A stretch of 64,000 nucleotides of DNA from Adiantum capillus-veneris (Eukaryota > Streptophyta > Polypodiopsida > Polypodiales > Pteridaceae): NCBI GenBank assembly GCA_014529385.2, contig CM043962.1:54331905-54395904 (forward strand), written 5' to 3'. Of the stretch, positions 1 through 12,295 are shown in pieces. Under the pieces are notes generated by a model that was given only the letters and a program-made list of their open reading frames with translations, made no database searches and was not told the DNA's origin. Made by a program: the position numbers and the translations under genes. Every line of letters begins with the position of its first letter. Positions within the stretch are counted from its first letter, which is position 1.

Positions 1-497
1 TAGCAAAAACAATACACTACAAGCCATGAAACGAACAAATATGCATACCTCGAATCACACAGCGCATAATCCAAGCTATACACGAATAGGGAGAGACAAA
101 GAGCAAGACAGCGCACGTGTAGGCGCACCTCCTAGAGCAGAGTGCTACGCCTGGCACGGCGAGAGAGAAGAGAGGAGAGATGAGAAGAGCAACGCAGACA
201 CAGGGTGCAATCTCCCCCCGTGCAAGAGTGACCATTTCCCTCTTGCACGTATTTGTTATATAGATTTCTTGAATGGTCAAATTGGTTACAAACTGGCCGG
301 CCGATCATAAATGGCCAAAGCTCATAAAAGAGCACTTGAATAATAAAATGTAAATTAAATATGATATCCTTTTGCAATAGCTTAGCTGGTTCAAAAATTT
401 TCCACCTGTCACAGCTACAATAAATAATAAGATATCAATTCCATAACAAAAAAAACCGCTACTTTGGAGTATATATATTTACATTGTCTTTTCCAAA
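1..497. other. No gene recognised (left edge)
   Basis: AT-rich DNA with short open frames on both strands that show no recognisable domain. It may be flanking or intron-like sequence of the element that follows. I see no RNA gene or terminal repeat here. Confidence 0.5.
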
Positions 498-1620
498 ATG
501 AGCTTTTGGATTGGTTTCCCCCAAAACAATATTTTATTGGTGCATGACTTACTTTTTGGCAACCATAAGATGCTTGATGATTTCCTTGTTGGCTGGAGGT
601 ATCAGCAACCTATCAAGAATCTTGTCTACAGTAATGATTTCTTACGTCAAAACACTATCCCAGAATGCGCTTGTGATAAATATAGCACTTTTTGTAAAGA
701 TTTTGGTGATTTGGGAAACAATCTTTGCACTTGTGATCTGAATATAATTGATGACACCATAGTCCGAAAACTCCTGGCTTAAGGACTGAATCACATCCCT
801 AGTTTTTTGAAAAACCCATATCTTGCCCTACCAGCTTTACTTAGATTCTTAATCGACCTTGTCAGTTCTTTTTGACTGGAGAAGATAGTCCTACTAGACT
901 TAACTAAATTAGTTCAATAATGTTTTTTTCAAAAAATCTCTTGTCTACCACACAAATGGCTGTCCACTAACAGTACTTGGATCACACCCCACCTTGGACT
1001 TCAATTCATAAACTCACACATAATTGGTTCGTCGTAGGGATTGATAAAAGCGCCAATTATCCTACTCTTATGTGCAAAAACTTGGCTTGGAAAGCAACAC
1101 ATTTTCAACTATCTGGATGGGAATTCACGTTGCTTATCCATTCCCCTATTATGATTACTGATAGGATCACTAAGCATCTTAGTAATATTGGATATTCTCT
1201 TAAGAAAGTCAAGCTTCCTATGCTTTTTTTCCACATATAAACATCATAAACATAATTCAAATGGATATTTGATGCCTCAGATGGAATAGTCATCGACATT
1301 ACTAAAGATATCACTCTTTGCCTTAACCTTATACTTCTGAGTTTGAGTCTGTGTGTGCAGCTAGGCAAAAAATTTGTTCAAACTTTCTCAAGATAAACGA
1401 TAACCCCTTTTGGCTAGTAAAAAACTTCACTGAAGTCACTCTCAACTTACCTAGAAAAATATTTCATCTCTTTAGTGCACATATTACTCAATGCAATGAA
1501 AATATACTATTAAGAGACAGACTGAACGGGCGTCCACCTGGCCAGACACGTAGCCGAAAACCACAATTGTACTCTATTAGTTTTTCAAGCTACTGTAGTG
1601 ATACTGTATGTAAATCCTAA
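498..1620 (+). mobile_element. Degenerate Penelope-like retroelement RT relic
   Basis: Three successive plus-strand stretches (about 498-782, 977-1240 and 1351-1620) read like the N-terminal part of a Penelope-like element (PLE) reverse transcriptase. The first has the Cys-rich block with CACD, followed by an LCTCDLNIIDD-type motif and RKLL. The second has a VGIDKSAN segment like the family's (V/P)xDKAxNN motif. The third has FWLVKN followed by an LPRKIFHLFSAHITQCNE-type block. Motif order and spacing fit the family, but the stretch is old, with many breaks, and neither a GIY-YIG endonuclease nor the core YxDD region is seen. Assigned from memory of family motifs only. A decayed non-LTR element of another class is the main alternative. 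Confidence 0.4.
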
Positions 1621-1656
1621 TTCCATAGTAGCAATCGATTCCCTGAGTTGTAATTT

Positions 1657-2419
1657 TGTCATGACAATTGTAAAGGTACATGTGAGTCGGCCACTGGCCA
1701 TTTAGAAATCCCTAGGTATAAAGGTCAATAACCTTAATGTGAAAGGGAGGCTTATCTTTAGAGAAGAAAGAACCCTATTGTACGTACGCTCAAGCTATGA
1801 TTCTGCTCCAACTTGTAATCATTGCAACTAACAATTGGGTAATCAGTTTTCAATTTTGAAACTTGCATTATGTTCCTCTTTCTTTGCTCTTTCAATTAAG
1901 TGTAATCATTATCAGTTTTGCTGTGGTTTACGACTACGTGTTAGTGAGTCTTAATTACAGATTTGAGTGCTTAAATCACTATTTATAGTCGTTTTGACCA
2001 TTGGAGAGTGTTCTTAGACCATAGGGCGACATTTTTGGACTGATCTGTTGCAATTTTTAGGATCTTTTTCATGATGGATCGTGATTTTTGTACCCTGTTG
2101 GATTGCAACCAGACTTTGTAGGACAGTGTCCCTAGGTGTCCTAGACCTCCTCCTAAAGTTTCGTTGCATTCCGAGTCCGTTCGAGTGTTGAAATGGCGTG
2201 ATGACCTAGAGCTGTGAGAAAGGACATAAGCAGATTTTCCTGATCATTGAGTGTTGGTTTTCTTGTAGAGTTGTTGTGTTTGCTTGTTAAGGTTCACTTC
2301 TTGAGATTGACAATCTCAAAGAGTCTCCGTGCCCCATCCGAGTCACTTCCCTGAGTATTGACATTATGTTAGTACCAAAAAGCTATGCTGCAAATGTTTG
2401 TCGCGGCGACCCGCTAACA
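1657..2419 (+). repeat. Probable 5' LTR of element A
   Basis: The right edge is firm: it ends in CTAACA directly before a tRNA-Asp-type primer site, just as B's LTR ends in TTAACA. The left edge is a guess. A TGTCAT at 1657 resembles the TGTCAT that follows the purine tract at 43556. The TATA-like box at 1717 lies about 700 bp from the LTR end, close to the 731-bp distance in B. Confidence 0.5.
1717..1723 (+). promoter_or_regulatory. TATA-like box in LTR of A
   Basis: TATAAAG, placed relative to the LTR end much like the TATATAA box in B's LTR. Inferred promoter of the fossil element. Confidence 0.4.
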
Positions 2420-2420
2420 T

Positions 2421-2438
2421 TGGCACCATTACCGGGGA
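2421..2438 (+). promoter_or_regulatory. Primer-binding site of A (tRNA-Asp type)
   Basis: TGGCACCATTACCGGGGA differs at few positions from the plant Athila/Tat primer site complementary to the 3' end of tRNA-Asp(GTC). It lies one base after the LTR end. A GTGAGT splice-donor-like motif follows at 2454-2459. Confidence 0.75.
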
Positions 2439-2779
2439 TATGATCCTTACATGGTGAGTGCCCTAGTGCGTATTTAGAGTGTTCTTTTCTAAGATTTGTC
2501 TCTCCATTCCATTTACACTTTAGCAGTGAAGCAGCTAGATACGGGGTTTAGTGCTTGCTAGAGTCTAGAAGTCGAGGACTTGCTAGATCTATTCTTGAGA
2601 AATAAAAAGGGTTGTGAGTGAGATAGCCAAAAGAATTTCATTCTCCAGTTTTCTCTATGCTTTTAGAGTGCTGTACCATTTTTCATTTTGACTTTATTTT
2701 TTACCTTGTGTTTGTTTTTGTTTCATGTTTGATTTCAATACTTAGGAGTAGAGTAAGTAGAAACAAAAGGGTGAAAACC

Positions 2780-4790
2780 ATATTTTGGCCAAAAAGACCA
2801 TAACTCTGAAATTGTGAAAATTTGATGGTAGAGACCTCAAAAGTGATCCAAATTCAAAAATTTGTGGATCAAAGACATCAATAGACTCTCTAGAAGCAAC
2901 CTAGAAAGTTTGGCCAGAATATGTGAAAGAACATTGATCGCGATCCATGTTCCCCAGAGACCAATTTTGCAAAAAAGTGACTTGTTGCTCTGATCAAGTT
3001 TTCTTGAAAGAAAAACTTAAAAATCACATCAAAATTGACTATTAGGGAAAAAACTACAAAACACGCATTGCAGACATAAAATTGAGCAAATCTTGAGATT
3101 TTGGGATCCAAATTCAAAAAGGGGTGAGACTTGGCTTCTACAGGGGATAGAGAACCTGTAGAAAAAAATTCATGAAAAGATGCTGCCAAACATGGATCGC
3201 GATCCATGTACCTTTTTGACATTTGGGGCTAATATTTGACAAGTACATTCTTGACAACTAGTGGAACAACTTTGCCAAAAAGGAGCATGTCAAAAAATTG
3301 TAAAAAGTTGGTCAAAATAGCCAAATACAAAAACTAGTCAAAAACTGCAAGACAGACACAAAAACTTGCTTTTGAATGACAAAAACTGGTCCAAATCCAA
3401 AACTTTTGATACCATAGCATCTAGTAAACATGCTGATTCTAGTGGTACCAAGAAAAGTCAATTTGGCTTCCAAACATGGATTGCGATCCATGTACCTCCT
3501 GAAAAAATTTCAAATTTTTTTTTGGCTGAGATTTGAGTAGTAGATAGCTGAGACATAGACAAACACTTTTCCCAAAAAACTATATGCAAAAAAATTGTAA
3601 AAAGTTGGTCAAAATAGCCAAATATAGAAACTAGTCAAAAACCGCAGGACAGACAAAAAAACTTGCTTTTGAATGACAAAAACTAGCCCAAATCCGAAAC
3701 TTTTGATACCATAGCATCTAGTAAACATGTTGATCCTGATGGTACCAAGAAATGTCAGTTTGGCTTTGAAACATGGATCGCGATCCATGTATCTCATGAA
3801 TTTTTTTTTGAAATTTTTTTGGCTGAGTTTTGAGGAGTAGGTAGCTGGTACCATTTGGAACAACTTTCCCAAAAGAACCATATGTAAAATAAAAAGTGGT
3901 CAAAAGTTCATTGTCAAAACTGTCACAGCAGACTGTAGAAGTTAGTTCTGGTTGGGAAAAATTGATCCAAATTCAAAAATATTTGTGGAGTAAGCTACAA
4001 ACATCATAAGCTATCAACACACCAAAGATCAAGTCCAAAAGTGGTGGAATGGACCAAGGGGAAGCTGTGTGTCAAGTTTCAATTCAATCTGACACATAGG
4101 TACATGGATCATGGTCCATGTTCCTTTGTCACTGACTGATACCATATTTGCACCATAGCTAGAGGACATCACAAGGAATCTATGGTCTTCTCAAAACTGA
4201 ATTCGGATATAAGAAACCAAACCAAAAGCCCAGAACTGCCAAGTACTCTGACAAAGTGTCAAAAAAAGAACTAACTTTCAATCTAGGGGTCCATTTTCAA
4301 AAATATTGATACCATAGGACCTCCTAATCATTCTGAATATGATGGTACAAAAAAAAAAGTAAATCTGGGCTCCAAACATGGATCGTGATCCATGTACCCA
4401 TAATAATAGCTTGACTTGAAATTTTCCAGATTAGTAGGGCACACATAAGGAAACATATCTCCAACTCCAATTTTGGAAAAAAAATCAGCAAGTTTGGGCC
4501 AAAAGGGAGCAAAACAGGTGGCAAACTGAAAACCACAGCGCAGACCTAGTACTGGGCATTTGACCTGTCAAAACAAGTCTAAATCCAAAAATATTTGAGA
4601 TTTAGCTTGTGGACATAGAGTGCAACAAGCTACCAACATATCAAGTCCAGATGTGGTTGAACATGGATCGCAATCCATGTACCTCAACCTCAGAATTTGA
4701 TGAAAATTGGTATAGAGCTTGCACATGACCTTGTCTACACACAGTCAAAATTTGGAATCCATGTACCTCAGCATAGTGGGGGTATCTAAC
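2780..4790 (+). repeat. Diverged tandem repeats with 20-bp palindromes (leader of A)
   Basis: About seven diverged units, each with one copy of a palindrome whose consensus is ACATGGATCGCGATCCATGT. Copies start at 2931, 3190, 3474, 3771, 4102, 4376 and 4661, so steps are 259, 284, 297, 331, 274 and 285 bp. A half copy lies near 4757. Units around 3291-3480 and 3590-3780 are still close to identical; others have drifted much more than the palindrome. No coding potential. Confidence 0.85.
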
Positions 4791-5053
4791 TTGATGATCT
4801 TATAGACATACTTGAGAAAATCCAAAATCTCAAGTTTGAGCTGAAAATACCTTCTGAAGACCAAGATACAAGCCAAAGTTCCCGAGTTATGGTCCTAGAA
4901 CTGTTTTGAGTACTGTTTCAAGTGCAGTTCGCTTTAACTTTTGAAAGACAGCTCCAAATTGAGTCGGGTAAAGCTAGGAAGATAGCTTGTGGGTTTTGGT
5001 TTTAAAGATAATTTTTTCTAGGTTTCCTAACTCCAAGCTATTAGGGTACCTCA

Positions 5054-5245
5054 TGTTCGGGTATAAAGCCCAATGTGGTCGCCCAGGTAAGTGGGCAGGC
5101 CGCCAGATATGTACACATATTCTTTTGTAAAAACCTAATAAGAACTCACTATGCTCTACACATTACAGTAGAGCGAGTTCACCATATCGTCGTGCTCTTC
5201 TTCTCGCACTCTCTCTCGCGTCGCACTTCCGTTCGTACTCCTTCA
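5054..5245 (+). repeat. 5' LTR of copia element
   Basis: 192 bp, TGTT...TTCA. Aligns without gaps to 10371-10562 with about six substitutions. Confidence 0.95.
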
Positions 5246-5247
5246 AC

Positions 5248-5259
5248 TGGTATCAGAGC
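5248..5259 (+). promoter_or_regulatory. Primer-binding site (initiator tRNA-Met)
   Basis: TGGTATCAGAGC, two bases after the LTR, is the standard plant copia primer site complementary to initiator tRNA-Met. Confidence 0.9.
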
Positions 5260-6300
5260 TCAGATCGAGGCTCGGAGCAGCACTGCAGGAGGCTAGAGTC
5301 ACCAGCTCAGATTGGAGTGAAATTCGACAGGCGAAGACACGGCCCCAAATCCTGTAGTCATCTCGGCCACCGTTCGGCTTCGACAAAGGTCTGTGCAGGC
5401 CATTTTCGACTACGTGGTCTCAGCGGGTGCAGATCCGACTCTGCAAATTTGGGGTTTTCGGCCTACGACTGCAGGTGCTAAGGATATCGACACTCCCAGA
5501 GTGTTGATTTGTGGTTGTCTACACATCGAAGGACGGCTCACAGTTCTTGGAGGCGTGTCACATACGACATGGGCGCATCTACACACAGACTATAGGCGAC
5601 ATCCACTAGTTCATCAGGTAGCTTGTGTGTGCTGCTTGATATTCCAGATTTCGTCCTGACATTGCAGGTACTTCCACATGGGATGTATTGTAAGAGATGA
5701 TGTATGTCTGTTGAGGGTTTGCTGGCTGTGAGTCACGCAGCAAACAACCGTCGCAGCGGTTACAGCATACAGTGGGAAATTTGTGGATGTATGACTTTGT
5801 GGGAAGTCTATGTACTGTCAGATTTACTGCAGCCTTTGTTGAGGGTCGAGTGAGGTTTTATTGAGCTGGGGGATTCTCGAATGTTGAGATCGTTTCGGTG
5901 ATACAGGTCTTGGAGCAAACCCTCGAGCACCCTTAGATAGGCAGCTAGGATGTATTGACTGTGAGTTAGACAGTTGGGATTGCATCTTTGCTTTACTGCC
6001 GTTGAGGCATTGTCGCAGTCTATGCTTACAGGATAGTGACAGGACAGTCAGAGACAATACAGGTGCAGGACAGGTTTACCCACAGCTTACAGTGTTAGAG
6101 AGACAGTATTTTTTGAGCTGTTTTTGGTCTGTTTTTTGAGTACACCAGAGCCATTTTACAAAGGAGACTCTGCCAAAATTTATGCAGAATCTGAAGCTTT
6201 CTTGGTTCATTTGACAGGTTGATATTGGTTCAGAGGTCAGTTTACAGGGGAAACTCTGCCGAATTTTTCCCAGGAAAGTAAACTACTGTGAAGCGTAGCT
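5260..6300 (+). other. Untranslated leader of copia element
   Basis: About 1 kb between primer site and gag with no long frame in the gag direction. Two segments with a similar 'ggggaaactctgcc' or 'ggagactctgcc' core near 6160 and 6250 suggest a small internal duplication. Nothing else seen. Confidence 0.6.
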
Positions 6301-7512
6301 ATGGCTGGATCACAGGACACTGCTCTTTACAATATCAAGAAGCTGGATGGAACCAATTTCCCATTGTGGAAGAAGCAGATTTGGCACGTGTTGGTACAAA
6401 AGAAGCAGATAAAACCTATAAAGCTCAAGGGGATAAAACCAGAAGATATGGACGAAGATGAATGGAGTGAAATGGATGAATTGGCACTTTCTACCATTAT
6501 ACTAACTTTGGTAGAAAGCGTTTACTTCAATGTAGCAGATGAGATGTCGGCTTATCAAGCATGGTTAAAGCTGAGTGATCTTTATGAGAAGCAGAGTGCA
6601 GCTTCACAGGTATACTGGCTTAAGAAGCTTGCTGACTTGAAGATGAAAGAAGGGACACCTATGTCCAATCATCTGAATGAATTCAACACAATCTATAGTC
6701 AGTTGTCAGCTCAAGGTGTGAAGTTTGATGAACCTGTTAGAGCTATGTTCCTGTTGATCACATTGCCGAAAAGTTGGGACACTTTTCGCACAGCTTTGAG
6801 TAATTCTGCACCTCCAGATGGTTTGAACATAGCAGGTGTAGAAGGAAGTCTGCTTACTGAAGAAACCAATAGAAAGACAATGGACAAAGGCAAAGGAACA
6901 GTCTTAGTTGTCAGGGGAAGGACCAAAGAAAAGTACAAAGGTGGAAAGAGGAATCAGTCTCGTAGTAAGTCCCGCAGTGCTAAAGGCAAGAGTGACATAG
7001 AATGCTACCATTGTGGCAAGAAGGGTCACATGAAAAGAGACTGCAGAGAATGGAAAGCAGAAAAAGGCAAAGAGAAAGCTGAAGACCATGGTGAGAAGAA
7101 CAAGTCCTCAGTGAAGATTCAAGAAATAAATGTGACAAACACTGTTGCAGAGGATGACAGTCTAGTGTCAGGAGACATCTACTTCTTGAAGAATACAATG
7201 GACTCAGCTCTTCTTACAACATCTGATGGAAATGCACTGAGTGACTGGATTATAGACTCAGGGGCATCACTTCATGTGTCTCCAAACAAGGAGTGGTTTA
7301 CCTCTTATGTGACCACTAAAGATCATGTTCGGCTAGGCAATGGGCAGACATGTGAGATCTTAGGTGTTGGAGATATACAATTGAAGTTTCAGAATGGCTC
7401 TTCTTTCACGCTGAAGAATGTGAGACATGTTCCCGCAATTACAAAGAGCTTGATCAGCACAGGTTTACTTGATGATGCTGGCTACGTCACCACTTTTGGA
7501 CAGAACATGTGA
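6301..7512 (+). mobile_element. Copia gag and protease part
   Basis: The N-terminal 220 residues match the copia gag family (LDGTNFPLWKKQI start, YAS-like capsid helices with WLKL and LKMKEG). A basic stretch and one CCHC zinc knuckle, CYHCGKKGHMKRDC, follow at about residues 235-248. The retropepsin starts at WIIDSGASLHVSP, about residue 315. Gag packages the RNA and the protease cleaves the polyprotein. Fossil, part of the element at 5054-10562. Confidence 0.92.
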
Positions 7513-7656
7513 AAGATATCCAAGGGTTCTATGACAGTAGCACATGGAGTAAAGTCTGGAGGACTTTACATGATTTATGTATCAAATGTCTCTAAAAATG
7601 TAATCAATGTAACCGAGCAGCCGAACGTTTCTTTGTGGCATAGCCGGTTATGACAT

Positions 7657-10281
7657 ATGTCCAAGAAGGGAATGGAAATCTTCTCTCGTTCTGGTTATTT
7701 GCCTGGCTTTTCATTTAATGATTTTGAATTCTGTGAACATTTTCTGTATGGTAAGCAAACACAGCAGCCACATAAGCATAGAAGCAATAGAAGAGATACA
7801 CAGTTGGCACTTGTTCATAGTGATTTGTGTGGACCTATGCCTAACCTATCTCTAGGGGGATCTTCTTACTTTATGACATTTATAGATGATTACTCGAGGA
7901 AAGTATGGGTTTACTTTCTCAAGCACAAGGATGAAGCGTTTAGTGTTTTCAAAACGTTTGTGACACTTGTGGAGAATCAGAGTGGCAAGAAGCTTAAATG
8001 CTTACGCACTGACAATGGTGGAGAGTATGTTTCAAAGGCCTTTCAGGACTTTTGTGAGTCAAAAGGTATAAAACGTGAACTTACTGCTCCTTACAATCCT
8101 CCTCAAAATGGTGTTGCTGAGAGGATGAATAGGAACATACAAGAGAAGGTCAGAAGTATGTTGTCTAATGCACAACTGCCAAATGGGTTTTGGGCTGAAG
8201 CTGTATCAACAACTGTTCATCTTGTAAATAGATCTCCTAGCAAGGTTTTGCAGAAGGATTCAGTGCCAGAGATGGTATGGTCAGGCAAAATGCCCTCATA
8301 CAAGCATCTCAGAGTCTTTGGCTGTGAGGCATATACTCACGTTCCAAAGGAATTTAGGAACAAACTTGAGCCAAAGAGTAGAAAGTGCATCTTTCTAGGC
8401 TATGGTAATTCTGGTGAGATGGGGTACAGACTTTGGGATCCCGAATCCAGAAAGGTTGTCCGCAGCAATGATGTTCACTTTAATGAATCCAAATATCATT
8501 CTAAACCAGAGAGGGTTGAGGAGATTAGAAGAGTTGTCTTCCAAGAAGATGGACCTGCACGTGCAAGACAAAATGTCAGGGCTCAAGAGGAGCAAGGACA
8601 GGATAGAGTGGAACCACAGGTTGTGGCTGAGCCTGAGCCACCTATTGTGCGTAGATCTGGACGTGTCACGCAACCTCCTGATAGGTTTGTTCCATCTATG
8701 AACTATGTCATGTTGACTGATTGCAATGAGCCTTCATGTTACAAGGAAGCAGTGCAAATGAAGGATTCCGGGAATTGGCAATTGGCCATGCAGTCAGAGA
8801 TGACAGCTCTGCATAAAAACCAGACATGGAAGCTAGTGAAATTACCACAGGGCAAAAAGGCTCTACCTTGTAAATGTGTTTACAGGTATAAAATCACCGC
8901 TCATGATAGTCAGCCAAAGTACAAAGCAAGGCTTGTTGCCAAGGGATTTAAGCAAGAACAAGGCATTGACTTTGATGAAGTCTTCTCTCTAGTGGTCAAG
9001 ATGACTACATTGAGATGCTTTCTTGCATTGGTTGCCATATTAGATTTGGTGTTGCACCAAATGGATGTCAAGACAGCGTTCTTGCATGGTGATTTAGATG
9101 TGGAAATTTACATGCAGCAGCCAGAAGGGTTTGTTGAAAAAGGCAAGGAAGATTGGGTATGCCAGTTGTTAAAGAGTCTTTATGGCTTAAAACAATCACC
9201 GAGGGCATGGTACCATAAATTCCACAAGTTTATGCTTTCTCAAGGCTACAAACGTAGTGAGTTCGATCACTGTCTATATACAAAGAAGGCTAAGGATGGT
9301 AGTTGGCTGATCCTTATTTTGTATGTGGATGACATGTTGATTGCTGGCAAGTACGTGGAAGAAATTTCAGCTTTGAAGTCAAAGATGGCAAAATCGTTTG
9401 ACATGAAAGACATGGGTGAGGCAAGTCATATACTTGGTATGCGCATTGAGAGAGACAGATCAAAGAAGTTGATTTGGTTATCTCAAACAAAGTATATTGA
9501 CAAGGTTTTGCAACGTTTCAATATGGAGAAGGGAAAGGCACTGAGTGTTCCATTGCCACCATATGTGAAACTTAGCAAACAAGATTGTCCTGTGTATGAG
9601 GAAGAACAGGCTAAAATGGATAAGATTCCATATGCGTCTGCAGTGGGTAGTTTGATGTATGCAATGATTGCTACTCGCCCAGACATTGCATTTGCAGTGG
9701 GAGTAGTAAGTCGATACATGTCAAACCCTGGCAAGAAACATTGGGAGGCAGTGAAAGGAATATTGAGATACCTGAAAGCTACAAAGAGTATGCGTATATG
9801 CTATGGGAGTCAGGAGCTAAGTGTAAAGGGTTTTACAGACTCAGATTATGCAGGTGACTTAGACAACCGAAGGTCTACATCAGGGTATGTCTTTACATTG
9901 GCTGGTGGAGCAGTATCATGGCGTTCTAGATTACAAGATTGTGTTACTCAGTCTACTATAGAGGCTAAATATGTTGCAGCATCAGAGGCATGCAAAGAAT
10001 CAATTTGGCTTAATCGACTAGTAACAGACTTGGGAATCAAAGAAGAGATGCCTGTGTTATATTGTGATAGTCAAAGTGCTATACAATTGGCTTGCAATCC
10101 AGTTTATCACTCAAAGAAAAAGCATGTGGATGTGAAGTATCATTTCATCAGGGAAATGCTCGAGGATAAGCAACTTCAGCTTGTCAAAGTTCACACCACA
10201 GAAAATCCTGCTGATCTACTTACAAAAGGACTTCCCTCAGAGAGCTTTGCGTATTTTCGCAAGCAGTTAGGTGTAGGGTAG
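7657..10281 (+). mobile_element. Copia integrase, RT and RNase H part
   Basis: The integrase core comes first: HSDLCGPM, then the DNGGEY and NGVAERMNR blocks. A linker with GRVTQPPDRF follows, then RT with DVKTAFLHG, LYGLKQSPRAWY and the YVDDMLIA active-site block. RNase H follows with FTDSDYAGD, EAKYVAASEA and the HVDVKYHFIRE end. The order integrase before RT is diagnostic of copia. Ends about 90 bp before the 3' LTR. Confidence 0.95.
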
Positions 10282-10359
10282 TACATCACTTCTCTACATC
10301 TCTTGTATATTAGCTTGTATAGTAGCTTCTCTCACACTTAAAGTACCACATTGGACTTT

Positions 10360-10369
10360 AAGTGGGAGG
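10360..10369 (+). promoter_or_regulatory. Polypurine tract of copia element
   Basis: AAGTGGGAGG lies just before the 3' LTR, the usual plus-strand primer position. Confidence 0.85.
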
Positions 10370-10370
10370 T

Positions 10371-10562
10371 TGTTGGGGTATAAAGCCCAATGTGGTCGCC
10401 CAGGTAAGTGGGCGGGCCGCCAGGTATGTACACATATTCTTTTGTAAAAAACTAATAAGAACTCACTATGCTCTACACATTACAGTAGAGCGAGTTCACC
10501 ATATCGTAGTGCTCTTCTTCTCGCACTCTCTCTCGCGTCGCACTTCCGCTCGTACTCCTTCA
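10371..10562 (+). repeat. 3' LTR of copia element
   Basis: Pair of 5054-5245, followed by the CCTCA target duplication at 10563-10567. Confidence 0.95.
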
Positions 10563-10729
10563 CCTCATAACTAGTTTCCAGAGACCAAAAGAGTCACAAA
10601 TTCTTGATTTTTGAGAGACCTGACCAGGGGCAAAAAGAGATAAGCTGCACTAAGCCAAAGTGAGCTTGTAAGAGACTATCTTGAGAGTTTTGACTGAGCC
10701 CACCTGGGTTCTCTACCCCACTCAGAGAC

Positions 10730-12295
10730 ATGAAAAATGTTGCACTGCCAACAACAGTGGGATTGGGAGAATACCTAGAGGATAGGCATTCTCTGATCAA
10801 CAAACCAAATGTGAGATATATCAAAGCCAATAAGTCCATGAGACTACTTACAGATTATGCTCATGAGGGTTTGTATAGGTTCACAAATGGAGATCCATAC
10901 ATCTTCTACAAGTGTGTAGAACCCAATGCTGGAGAGTTGACATTCCACAAGAACCTCTATGCATTCACGTATACAGATGCCCATGAAGTTCACGTTTTGA
11001 TGGTAGATAAGTATGGAAGAGAGTACAAACTTGTCGATCCAATTGACTTAGAACAAAACACATACAAGGGTACTCCGATCTCTACTTACTTTCAGCCAAA
11101 AAGAATGTTAGAGCACATAACAGAGGGGATTCAACCGATATTTTCTCCAAGACGAGAGGAGAGCATGATATACATCTTTCCAAGAGACCACAAGTTGGTT
11201 AGATTAGTAGTTGAACCACAAAAAATAAGACCCTATCAAGTGGCCCAATGTGTCAAAACAAAGGACGGTGGGTCAGTGAATCCATATGCTCATGTCTCAC
11301 TCTTGAAATAAGTTTTGAGAGCTGAATAGATTGCGGGTTTTCATACTGAGTATGAGGGATTTGGGTTGACATTGTAAGGGACAGCTTTGACGTGGTTCCA
11401 ACCATTCAACAGAGATTATTTTCCCAACATAGCACAACTCTTACAAGAATTCACAGAGGGGTTCTCAAAAAGGGAAATCAAACACAACACAATGTCCCAA
11501 TTCTACGCTTTCAAACAGAAAAAGAACGAAAGAGTGAAGGAAGCTTTGCTTCGCTTCAAACAATACATAGAGAAATGTCATGTGAGAGAGCTACCGCAAG
11601 ATGAGAGATTATCAGTGCTCTTTATAGATGGCTTAAGGAATGAAACTCTCAAAAAGGATTCACAACATTTGACCAAGTCACTAGAGAAGCTCTATATCTA
11701 GTTGACAATTGCAAAGCCTACGGAGAGGTGATTGCAGATACAGACAACACGACTAGTAGTGCCTCATCTCCGAAGAGCAAATCAACCATAAAGAGGCACA
11801 AAGTTATCAAACAAGGGTCCACAAATAGAATTATTTGTATTCTGTGAACGTTGTGGAAGAGATCATCTATGCCAAAACTATGCTAAGAATCCAGACTACA
11901 AAGGGAAAGCAACAATGAATGTTGTAGGCGTGATTCCTTCTTTAAGCGGATCTGAGGTAGACCCTGCACTCGAGCTCAAGTTCAAGAAGCTGCCATAAAC
12001 AAACCAGCTGAGGAAGCCACATTGCCTGTTCAATCAAAAAATTGAGAACATATCGATGAGAATAGGAACAAAATCGTGGAAAGTCAAACGGGATAAAATG
12101 AAAGCAAAAAGGGTACATGAGAAAGTAGCTTTATAAAGTGAACTAAATCAAACAAAAGAATAGCTTAGACAAGAGCAACAAAGCAAGAAAAATGCAAATG
12201 GACCTAAAGAGTCAAAGACTAACTCGGGAGGTTTAATCTTGGTCGACAAAGTCTTTCAACCTTTGGATGTGATATTGAAAGCTTATGATGCTAGG
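10730..12295 (+). mobile_element. Gag part of element A
   Basis: The N-terminal part has EGLYRFTNGDPYIFYKC and a VDKYGREYKL block, similar to a domain in front of gag in B. The Retrotrans_gag capsid region follows (TWFQPFNRDYF, QFYAFKQKKNERVKEALLRF, RLSVLFIDGLRNETL), aligning closely to B's capsid. A pyrimidine-rich tract and CTCAG lie just before the start codon, a plausible splice acceptor. Several breaks. The block stops at B's insertion point. Confidence 0.85.

Larger units (their letters stand above)
5054..10562 (+). mobile_element. Ty1/copia element (Tork/Tnt1-like), near complete
   Basis: The LTRs at 5054-5245 and 10371-10562 are 192 bp each, start TGTT and end TTCA, and are flanked by the 5-bp target duplication CCTCA (5049-5053 and 10563-10567). 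The LTRs differ at about 6 of 192 positions (about 3%). Inside, in order: tRNA-Met primer site, leader of about 1 kb, gag with zinc knuckle, protease, integrase, RT, RNase H, purine tract. This is the copia order. The small LTR and RT motifs resemble the Tork/Tnt1 lineage. About two breaks in the coding region, otherwise well preserved. It is inserted in the leader of element A. Confidence 0.95.

Noticed and set aside
26-377. Overlapping small frames at the left edge
   Set aside because: No domain, start context or conservation cue; both strands equally open.
2931-4680. CRISPR-like regular short palindromic repeats
   Set aside because: Intervals are 260-330 bp, related to one another and part of longer tandem units in a plant retroelement leader; no cas genes.
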